Assembly (NCBI GenBank): GCA_948844705.1
Contig: CAQNVT010000067.1
Coordinates: 1 to 7,025, forward strand
DNA from: an uncultured Dorea sp.
Lineage (GTDB): Bacteria; Bacillota; Clostridia; Lachnospirales; Lachnospiraceae
Length of the DNA: 7,025 nt
Reading direction: 5' to 3'
Shown here: in pieces, positions 1 to 6,100 of the stretch
Layout of the letters: each line of letters opens with the position of its first letter
How positions within the stretch are numbered: the first letter of the stretch is position 1
Translations under genes and position numbers: made by a program
Notes under the pieces: model-generated
Told to the model about the DNA's origin: nothing
The model's database searches: none
The model's input: the letters and a program-made list of their open reading frames with translations, nothing else

Positions 1-1078
1 CCGGATCCGTCTTTCCCCCGTCCGGCGCTGTTACACGGGCCAGGTTCCACATCGCGTCATACTGGAGCTTCGTCCTCCTCCCCAGCTGGTCGGTGATCAT
101 TTCCGGCTTGTTCAGCACATTATAGGTCCTCTGGATGGTGCTCCCGTCAAAGTCCGTGATCCGGGTCAGCTTATGGCTCTCATTATACTCATAGCTCCTT
201 ACCTCCCCTGCCGGATTGGTGACGCTTAGAATATTTCCTGCCGCATCATAGGTGAACTTTGTCCGGTTCCCCTTCGGGTCGGTTGTTTCAATGACCCGGT
301 TTAAGGCATCATATGTATAGCGGCTCGTACCGCCCCTGGCGTCGGTGAGCTCCGTGATATTTCCCCTTTCATCGTAGGAGAGACGGATCCGGCTCCCGTC
401 CGCCTGACAGATGCTCTCCGGCCTTCCGGAAGCATTATAATGAATGCCGGTGGTCCTTCCCAGGGCATCCCGGCTTTCCGTCAGGTTGCCGCGGCTGTCG
501 TACACATTCCTGACCTTCTGCTTCCCGTCTACCGAGACGCTCACCGGCTTATTATGTCTTCCGTAGGTGACGGCAAGCTTTGTCCCAAGCGGGTTTACCG
601 CTCCTGTCAGATTCCCCCGGTTATCATAGGACAGGCGGGTCACATGCCCCAGCTTGTCCGTGATCTTTGTCTTCTGGTTCCGGGAATTATACTCGAATCT
701 CTCTTCTCCGTCCGCGTAGACGTTCCGGATATTCCTGTATTTCTCATCATGGTAATGGATGCTGGTGCTTCCGTTTCGTTCTGTCATGGTAACGGTGCGG
801 CGCTCATCATCATAATTATAACACATCTTTGTCCCGTCCGGGAACCTCTGCAGGGCAGTCCTGTGCTGTTCATCATATTCATTCTCTACGGTCGTGATCC
901 CCCTCGGGTTTGTCACGCCTGACAGCTTCCCGTTTCCGTTGTATTCGTAGACAAAGGCTCCTCCGTCCGGACGTACCGCGCGGATAAGACGCCCGTCCTC
1001 CACCTCATAAGTAAAGGTACGGCCTGTATGGTCGGCGACACTTTTCAGATACCCGTCCTTATCATACGACAGGCGGAA
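1..1078 (-). repeat. YD-repeat tract of the Rhs protein (about 17 units, continues out of window)
   Basis: Protein-level tandem repeats of about 20 residues run from residue 344 to the window edge. Each unit has the form aromatic-x-Y-D/N-x-x-G-N-hydrophobic, then a short strand, then D/N-x-x-G. Clear units include LSYDERGNITELTDARG, YTYDALNRVIETTDPKG and FTYDAAGNILSVTNPAG. Some units have drifted, for example IHYHDEKYRNIRNVYADG, and one has lost the aspartate after the tyrosine (VTYGRHNKPVSVSVDG). Several successive units match the classic YDxxGN pattern closely, while those nearest the start of the tract are more divergent. The DNA is not identical between units, so this is an old protein repeat rather than a recent DNA duplication. 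Confidence 0.9.
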
Positions 1079-2107
1079 GGATTCCCCGCTGTCTCTGCGG
1101 ATCCCGCAGAGCTTTCCCGGCCTTTCTTCTCCGGCTTCTCCCGCCTCTTTGCACGGGGCCGCTTCCGGAGCCGGCTCCTCATAGATTAAGGTAAAGCCTT
1201 TCCCGTTCGCGTCCTCATGCCGGAGATATCTCCCGTCCGTCCCAAACCGGTAGCTGTCACCTTCTATCGTTTCATATGTATAGCCCTCCTCCGTCCTCCG
1301 AAGCTCTGCGAGGCTCTGGTTCCCCGGCGTATAACGCCCTCCCTCCACCGGGAGGAACAGCTCTTCCTTTCCGTCCTCTAAAAGGACCGTCACTTCTTCT
1401 CCTGCAAGCACGTCGCTTCTTTTGAAGGTCAGGCGGACCTCATAGTTATGGTTCCAGTCCGCACCGAGCGCACCGTGGAAATGGTTGACGGAATTATAAA
1501 ACCTGCGGAAGATAAAAGGCGGCTCTCCTTCTATTTTCAGGTCTTCCTTGTCATAAATGAAGTTTCCGGTGCTTAAATTTACCGGGTCCCTGCTGAATAC
1601 CGTGCTGATATCCTGCGCCCCTTTTGCATTCCTTACCGCACCGTCCAGAAGGCTTTCGGCGCTTTCCAGTTTTTTCTTCCACTGGGTCTCCTTTGCCGCC
1701 AGCACCTCCTTAAAATTTCTGCAGTCCATCGTAAGGGCGGTCTCCAGCATAAATTCCCTGAGTTCCTCTATGACGCCCCTGATCCGTCTTGTGGCGTCTG
1801 TCACGGACTGCATCTGGGCCGCATACTGGGAGTCATACTCCGGGATCAGGCTGCACGCCCTTTCCCTGCAGCTCTCAAGCTTGGTACGGGCAGTATCGTA
1901 GCTATCCTTTTCAAGCTTCCCTCCAAGAAACGCCGCTTCCCCTGCCAGGTCTCCGCGCCTTGCCCCATCTGGAATACCGGAAGCCGCACTGCTGACTCCT
2001 GCGGCAATGCTTTTTATATTCTCAATACAGTCCTTCGTATCCTCGATCGCTTTCTTTGCCTGTGTGCAGATATCCTCTACACTGCCGGTCTCAAAGATTC
2101 TGTCCAT
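1..2107 (-). CDS. Rhs/YD-repeat polymorphic toxin with T7SS-type N-terminal domain (3' end outside window)
   Basis: I read this frame by hand: it stays open from the ATG at 2107 to position 1, giving 702 residues with no stop. Residues 1-170 are charged, Ala/Glu/Lys-rich and helical. They lack a signal peptide or membrane segment and sit where LXG or WXG targeting domains sit in T7SSb toxins. Residues 174-183 read DPVNLSTGNF and are followed by RRFYNS (201-206) and LGADWNHNYE (214-223), the hallmark of the Rhs entry domain (DUF6531-like). From residue 344 onward about 17 YD repeats follow. In known Rhs proteins such repeats form a closed beta shell around a C-terminal toxin that is released by self-cleavage. 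That cleavage motif, the toxin and the immunity gene are not reached here. An acidic Pro/Ala/Glu-rich insertion lies at residues 310-331. It is the last visible gene of the essC operon, 15 bases after the 102-residue gene. The Rhs assignment is secure; T7SS export is inferred from context and the helical N-terminus. A Sec-exported WapA-like protein is less likely without a signal peptide. Confidence 0.93.
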   Translation of the reverse strand, partial: MDRIFETGSVEDICTQAKKAIEDTKDCIENIKSIAAGVSSAASGIPDGARRGDLAGEAAFLGGKLEKDSYDTARTKLESCRERACSLIPEYDSQYAAQMQSVTDATRRIRGVIEELREFMLETALTMDCRNFKEVLAAKETQWKKKLESAESLLDGAVRNAKGAQDISTVFSRDPVNLSTGNFIYDKEDLKIEGEPPFIFRRFYNSVNHFHGALGADWNHNYEVRLTFKRSDVLAGEEVTVLLEDGKEELFLPVEGGRYTPGNQSLAELRRTEEGYTYETIEGDSYRFGTDGRYLRHEDANGKGFTLIYEEPAPEAAPCKEAGEAGEERPGKLCGIRRDSGESFRLSYDKDGYLKSVADHTGRTFTYEVEDGRLIRAVRPDGGAFVYEYNGNGKLSGVTNPRGITTVENEYDEQHRTALQRFPDGTKMCYNYDDERRTVTMTERNGSTSIHYHDEKYRNIRNVYADGEERFEYNSRNQKTKITDKLGHVTRLSYDNRGNLTGAVNPLGTKLAVTYGRHNKPVSVSVDGKQKVRNVYDSRGNLTESRDALGRTTGIHYNASGRPESICQADGSRIRLSYDERGNITELTDARGGTSRYTYDALNRVIETTDPKGNRTKFTYDAAGNILSVTNPAGEVRSYEYNESHKLTRITDFDGSTIQRTYNVLNKPEMITDQLGRRTKLQYDAMWNLARVTAPDGGKTDP
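1375..1588 (-). other. Rhs entry domain (DUF6531-like) inside the effector
   Basis: This covers about residues 174-245 of the Rhs protein. It opens with DPVNLSTGNFIYDKEDL, continues with an aromatic and arginine-rich strand ending RRFYNS, and then the LGxxWxHNYE-type motif (LGADWNHNYE). In characterised Rhs and related polymorphic toxins this block marks the junction between the system-specific N-terminal delivery domain and the YD-repeat shell. Its sharp start at residue 174 therefore gives a good boundary for the preceding helical domain. The right-hand limit is approximate. Confidence 0.85.
1589..2107 (-). other. Helical N-terminal delivery domain of the Rhs effector
   Basis: Residues 1-173 of the effector look all-helical: an N-terminal helix rich in Lys, Ala and Glu (about 10-35), a Gly/Ala/Ser-rich break (about 36-63, including IPDGARRGDLAGEAAFLGG), then long helices to about residue 165. 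There is no hydrophobic export signal. Two short L-x-G strings occur (LAG, LGG), but two such matches in a glycine-rich loop are weak evidence for the LXG family. No W-x-G turn and no clear YxxxD/E export signal was found; the only Trp is at the KETQW segment. I infer that this is the T7SSb targeting domain because of its position and the linked helical partner genes. Confidence 0.6.
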
Positions 2108-2125
2108 CCTTTGTTTTCCCCCCTA
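2108..2125 (-). promoter_or_regulatory. Weak ribosome binding site and stop/start junction of the Rhs gene
   Basis: On the minus strand the stop TAG of the 102-residue gene (2125-2123) leads directly into a run of six G (2123-2118), then AAAACAAAGG, then the ATG at 2107. The G run is a poor match to AGGAGG and lies 10 bases from the start, while the AAAGG just before the ATG is too close to serve. The two smaller genes upstream have perfect AGGAGG sites, so the giant gene appears to be translated less efficiently or by reinitiation after the preceding stop. The junction is in the same reading frame on both sides: TAG plus five sense codons. Confidence 0.6.
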
Positions 2126-2431
2126 TCTGTCCTTAAGTTCTACTGAGCCCGCCATAGTACTGTCCAGTCCGCGGAAGGATTCCGCCGCATTTCTGATGCT
2201 TCCGATGAACTGCGTACAGGCGTCCGACATAGCGCCTGCAAGCTCTTTCTCTGCTTCAATCTGTTCCTTAATCGCTTCTAATGTCTCACCGGAAGATTTC
2301 GACATATTGCTCCCTGCACTTCCGTATGCCGACACTACGGAGCTTAACTCTCCGTTAATGACACTCTCGGCCTCTCCTGTCATCTGGTCAATTCTGTTAT
2401 AATCGATCTGAATATTTGATTTTCCGCCCAT
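2123..2431 (-). CDS. 102-residue helical T7SS partner protein, YwqI/DUF5344-like
   Basis: A small protein predicted to be two helices around a Gly/Ser-rich turn (YGSAGSNMSKSSGE, about residues 36-49). It begins with SNIQIDYNRI, an I-x-I-D-Y start that resembles the YwqI/DUF5344 group as I remember it, and ends with a charged tail (ELKDR). It has no Trp, so no W-x-G turn, and no signal peptide or membrane segment. In Bacillus subtilis the ywqH-ywqI-ywqJ order places a DUF5344 protein directly before the T7SS toxin; the position here is the same. The inferred role is to bind the N-terminal helices of the Rhs effector and help present it to EssC. The start is fixed by a perfect AGGAGG five bases upstream. 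The stop TAG lies 15 bases before the Rhs start and in the same frame. The protein is certain as an ORF; the family is a resemblance only. Confidence 0.85.
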   Translation of the reverse strand: MGGKSNIQIDYNRIDQMTGEAESVINGELSSVVSAYGSAGSNMSKSSGETLEAIKEQIEAEKELAGAMSDACTQFIGSIRNAAESFRGLDSTMAGSVELKDR

Positions 2432-2443
2432 ATATTCCTCCTA
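2432..2443 (-). promoter_or_regulatory. Ribosome binding site overlapping the upstream stop (for the 102-residue gene)
   Basis: Minus-strand AGGAGG at 2442-2437 lies five bases before the ATG at 2431. Its first two bases are the AG of the TAG stop (2443-2441) of the 95-residue gene. The overlap points to tight translational coupling of the two small partner genes and sets the start of the 102-residue gene. Confidence 0.85.
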
Positions 2444-2728
2444 ACAGCACGTATCAATATTGTCAATTGATTTTTGAAAATTGTCAATTATCTCTTTTTC
2501 TGCACTGTACACCTCCCTTATGGAGCTCTGTATCTTTCCAAGCGTACATAACAAGCTTTCTATATTAGGTGTCACATTATCCGTATAAAATCCTCCGCCT
2601 TCACAATTGAGCTCGCTGATCTTACCTTTGATATTGTCAATTGCAGACATAAATTCTTCCTGTGCATTTTCAAGACTTGTATAAAGGCTATTATACTCGC
2701 CCTCTGCCACACCGACTTTTCCTGCCAT
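2441..2728 (-). CDS. 95-residue WXG100-like helical protein of the T7SS effector operon
   Basis: Starting at MAGKVGVAEG, this is a 95-residue protein with the size and helix-turn-helix layout of WXG100/Esx proteins. Helix 1 spans about residues 8-37, the turn is LNCEGGGFYTDNVTP (about 38-52), and helix 2 runs to the end. The turn has no W-x-G, so it is a divergent hairpin and not canonical EsxA. It has four cysteines, two of them the last residues (TCC), which is odd for a protein presumed to be exported. I infer that it is a co-secreted partner or targeting factor for the downstream Rhs effector, in the manner of LXG-associated helical proteins. I chose the ATG at 2728 because AGGAGG stands eight bases upstream. 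An ATG at 2791 would add 21 residues but overlaps the preceding gene by 47 bases. The gene is 16 bases after the 133-residue gene and 9 bases before the 102-residue gene. I do not recognise a named family. Confidence 0.85.
   Translation of the reverse strand: MAGKVGVAEGEYNSLYTSLENAQEEFMSAIDNIKGKISELNCEGGGFYTDNVTPNIESLLCTLGKIQSSIREVYSAEKEIIDNFQKSIDNIDTCC
2459..2642. repeat. Three copies of the 10-mer ATTGTCAATT inside the 95-residue gene
   Basis: ATTGTCAATT occurs at 2459-2468, 2480-2489 and 2633-2642. On the coding strand each copy is AATTGACAAT, and each encodes the tripeptide Ile-Asp-Asn in the same frame (AIDNIK, IIDNFQ, SIDNID). Two copies are only 11 bases apart. The AT-rich content raises the chance of coincidence, and helical repetition of IDN is enough to explain it. 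The copies contain TTGACA, but no -10 box was found at a suitable distance. Confidence 0.6.
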
Positions 2729-2744
2729 TTTTTTCTCCTCCTGT
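2729..2744 (-). promoter_or_regulatory. Ribosome binding site that fixes the start of the 95-residue gene
   Basis: Minus-strand AGGAGG at 2742-2737 followed by AGAAAAAA and the ATG at 2728. It lies in the gap just after the TAA (2747-2745) of the 133-residue gene. It favours 2728 over the longer in-frame ATG at 2791, which is buried in the preceding coding sequence. Confidence 0.85.
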
Positions 2745-3146
2745 TTAATAAAGCTGGCTGACCCATCTTGCCCTCTGTGACCAGAGATCACTGCTATATG
2801 AATCTAATTCACTGATCTGTGTCTGAATCGCATCCGACAGACTCTCCGAGTCGGATATTCCGGTTTTTATATCTGAGCTTACCTTGCCCATATAGGTTCC
2901 CAGCTTCCCGGCCATCTCTCCCTCAAAAACATTTGGCGTCACGACCTTTGTGTATTTAGAGCTCCCGCTTAATTTATTAGAGACAGTCCTCCACGATGAA
3001 AGCTCTGATTCTAATTGATTTTTATACACCGAAAGTGTATTCCTTATCTGTGTACATTCACTGATCTTACCGTCAATCTCCTGGATCTTTTTTGTTGCAT
3101 TCTCTCTTCTTTGCCGCCTCAATATTTCCTGTTTCGGGTCTTCCAT
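2745..3146 (-). CDS. 133-residue coiled-coil T7SS partner protein, YwqH/DUF5082-like
   Basis: A soluble, highly charged protein. Residues 1-60 form a probable coiled coil rich in Lys, Arg, Gln and Glu. A middle segment (about 61-82, with VTPNVFEGEMAGKLGTYM) includes the F-x-G-x-x-A-x-K-L pattern seen in DUF5082/YwqH-type proteins, in which a Gly/Ala-containing linker joins two long helices. The C-terminal helix ends in SSDLWSQRARWVSQLY. There is no signal peptide or membrane span. In ywqHIJ-type operons such a protein is the first gene of the toxin cassette. Here it follows essC by 15 bases and starts from an AAGGAGAG site about seven bases upstream of the ATG. I infer that it is an accessory or chaperone-like factor for the Rhs effector. 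The family resemblance is by pattern only; the ORF itself is secure. Confidence 0.85.
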   Translation of the reverse strand: MEDPKQEILRRQRRENATKKIQEIDGKISECTQIRNTLSVYKNQLESELSSWRTVSNKLSGSSKYTKVVTPNVFEGEMAGKLGTYMGKVSSDIKTGISDSESLSDAIQTQISELDSYSSDLWSQRARWVSQLY

Positions 3147-3161
3147 ATATATCTCTCCTTC
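3147..3161 (-). promoter_or_regulatory. Ribosome binding site of the 133-residue gene
   Basis: Minus-strand AAGGAGAG at 3160-3153, six to eight bases before the ATG at 3146 depending on the core counted. It follows the TAG stop of essC (3164-3162) directly. The gap shows no hairpin and no run of T that would end transcription, so essC and the effector cassette appear to be co-transcribed. Confidence 0.8.
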
Positions 3162-6100
3162 CTACATGATATGTCTCGCAACAAGCATCTTGCGGTTTAT
3201 GCCATTCGTATGCTGATATCCATATTCTGCCTGCCGGTTTTCTTCCCGGATGCCGGTGTAATCAAATACCTTCTGCTCCTTTATATTGCCCAGGATAATC
3301 CCCGACTTACTGCTGCTCAGCATATCCATAAATTTTCCGGAACGCATCGGAATCTTCGGCTCTGATGTGACGATCACATAAATTCCCCACCGGGATGCTT
3401 CTTCCAAAACGTCCATTTCCTCAGTTTTCCCTTCTTTTCCAAGCATTGCGTACAATTCCTGTATAATATCTACAACCACATACATCGGTTTCGTCTGCTG
3501 CGTAAACTCCTGTAAGGTCATTGCAACATTATCAAGCCTTGCATCCTCATAATCTTCTTTACGCACAGATATTTCTCTTTCAATCTCCTTTAGCATGGCG
3601 GAAACAGTTATATAGTCTGCGCCGTAGACGAGATCCTTTCTTTCGGAAAATCCGGCGGAGGTTCTGCTTTCATTATCTATCAGCCAGATACGCTCCCCCT
3701 TTATATATTCCAGGACATTGTGAATCATATTAGTTCTTCCTGTCTCGCTTCCGCCGATAATAAGCCCTGTCCCTTTTGTGATATCAAGATATTGTACTTC
3801 AAGATCATTCAGCTCTATTCCAACCGGTATTTTTGTCCGGACATTTTCATAGCCCGGATACTCCGGCAGCATATGGAAATATAGCTCCTCCGGCAATACC
3901 GGAATTCCCTGTGCCGGCGCTTCTGTACTCACATCCGCGATCCTGTCGACCAGCTTCCTTATATTCTGACTGTATTCCAGTTCCGTACCGCAGGGTACCG
4001 GAATATATAGCTGCATAATATTTACATTCTCCTGCTTAATAAGAGCTCTTCCCTTCTTATCCTCCGGAAGTATATAATCGCTTTTTCCTATAAATGACCG
4101 GTTCTCGCCTGCATCAAAGTTGAAGCCTCCTATTTTTTCTTTAAAATTGTTCATAACAGAGCCGCGCATTGCATTAATCCTCGTCATTGTCACAAGCAGA
4201 TATATTCCGAGTCCTGCCCCGTCACGGGCAACCTTCTGTACAAAGCCCTCAATCGTATCCCCGAGCTCTCTTACCGCATCATAATTATCAATCGCAAGTA
4301 CAATCACCTTAAGCTTCTCCGCCTGGCTCTGATTATATACCTGTATATTAGGAGCCATAGCACGCGCGAACTTACGCTTTCTGTCAGCGATCTCCGCCAG
4401 AATCATTTTCTGAAATTTTGTTATCTTCTCCGTATCGTCTAATCCCATGTAATCCGCCACATGAGGAAGCCTGCTTAATGCAATAAGCGCACTGTTTCCT
4501 AAATCCCAGATATAAAAATTCAGGCTGCGCACCGCATTTTTCATTGCGAGTCCTATGATAATATTTGTTAAAAATACGGATTTTCCATATCCTCCCGATG
4601 CCATATAAAGTATATGGCCGTTTTTCAGAAGGTTCAGTGTATATTCTTCCTGCTTCTGCTCCTCCGGAATATCCACCATGCCAATCCCCAGCGTGTAATC
4701 TCCTTCTGTAAAAATTGCACTGTCCTCTGCTTTCCTTGTATACGGTGACAGAAGCACAGAAGCCAGGGACGGAAGCCACGGCTTCCTGACCTCCTTCGCG
4801 TGCTCCCCCTCATATACTTCGTTGAGGTGCTCCACAATTACATCAAGCTGCGTCTTCTTAAGCTGATTGCTTTCATCACTCCCGCTTAAATCCCGGTTGA
4901 TCAGCTCTCCCTGCCCCAATGCATTTACAAGATATACTCTGTCATCCTCTCTGTCCTCTGCCTTTTCCTCTCTGTCATAGTAAGCGCCGCTCCATGCAGA
5001 CTGGAACAGTTCATAGATCTCATTATTTCCCACCTGCAGATATGCGCGCCCTGCCTGTGTGATAGACGCCGCGTCCGGAGTCTTGAGCATTTCCTTGCTG
5101 TCTCCTTCGTTCTGCACCTTAAGGCAGAGCTTGAACTTACTGTTGGTCCAGATCTGGTCATCCACCACGCCGGACGGCTTCTGCGTCGCCAGTATCAGAT
5201 GGATCCCAAGGCTCCGTCCGATACGCGCGGCGGATACAAGCTCGCTCATGAACTCCGGCTGCTCCTTTTTAAGCTCTGCAAATTCGTCGCTGATCAGGAA
5301 AAGATGCGGCAAAGGCTCCTCCACTCTTCCCAGCTTAAAAAGCTTGTTATATCCGTTAATATGATTCACACCGCAGTCATTGAATATCCGCTGCCTTCTC
5401 TTCAGCTCGCTGTTGATAGACGCCATTGCCCTCATGCTTTCTGCCTTATCGAGATTGGTGATCGTACCCAAAAGGTGCGGAAGCTTTTCGAAAAGATTAG
5501 CCATACCGCCTCCCTTATAATCTATCAGAAGAAATCCCGCCTCATGCGGATGAAAATTCACGGCGAGCGACAGAATATAGGACTGTACGATCTCTGACTT
5601 TCCTGAGCCTGTTGTCCCGGCTACCAGTCCGTGAGGGCCATGAGCCTTCTCATGAAGATTAAGCTCCACGTAATCATCCTCGGCACGCACCCCCAGCGGC
5701 ACTGCCAGCGACTTATGAGATTCGTTTTTCCTCCATCTTTCCTTAACATTCAGCTCCTCCGGATGTTCGATCTTATACATGTCAAAGAATGTGATACTCT
5801 CCGGAATCCGGCTGCTGATCCCCTGCTGATGAATCAATGCGCTCAGCGACCTTGCCGATTTTTCCAGATCAATTCCGTCTATATGCTGTATCCTGAATTC
5901 CTGGTTTACCCTTTTTCCTTCGTTCAGAAGAAGAAGTCCCCTGTCAGAATCCTTAACGATACATACGGTACGGATATTTTCCGGAAGACTGTCCTGGCGT
6001 TCCGATGTATAGATCATACTGAACCCGAGCTTCATGGATTTTGCCTGCAGATATTCCATGATCGCATGGTTCATGACAAGCTTCGGTTCGTCTATGATAA

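Noticed and set aside
440..922. Open frame of 160 codons on the plus strand
   Set aside because: It lies antisense to the YD-repeat tract; the opposite strand gives a clear Rhs protein, and the plus-strand product has no recognisable pattern.
1..1078. YD tract as a DNA tandem repeat or CRISPR-like array
   Set aside because: Repeat units are similar only as protein; the DNA differs in each unit and there are no constant-length spacers.
2118..2125. Slippage in the G run switching on a fusion of the 102-residue protein to the Rhs protein
   Set aside because: The run starts at the last base of the TAG stop, so changing its length leaves the stop intact.
2455..2650. TTGACA elements as -35 promoter boxes
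   Set aside because: They fall inside the 95-residue coding sequence, and I found no TATAAT-like -10 box 16-18 bases downstream of any copy.
2441..2791. Longer 116-residue version of the 95-residue protein starting at 2791
   Set aside because: The extra 21 residues overlap the preceding gene, and a perfect AGGAGG stands eight bases before the internal ATG at 2728.
4384..4837. Additional minus-strand frames of 131 and 67 codons within essC
   Set aside because: They overlap essC in other frames; essC carries the domain 2 Walker motifs across this stretch.
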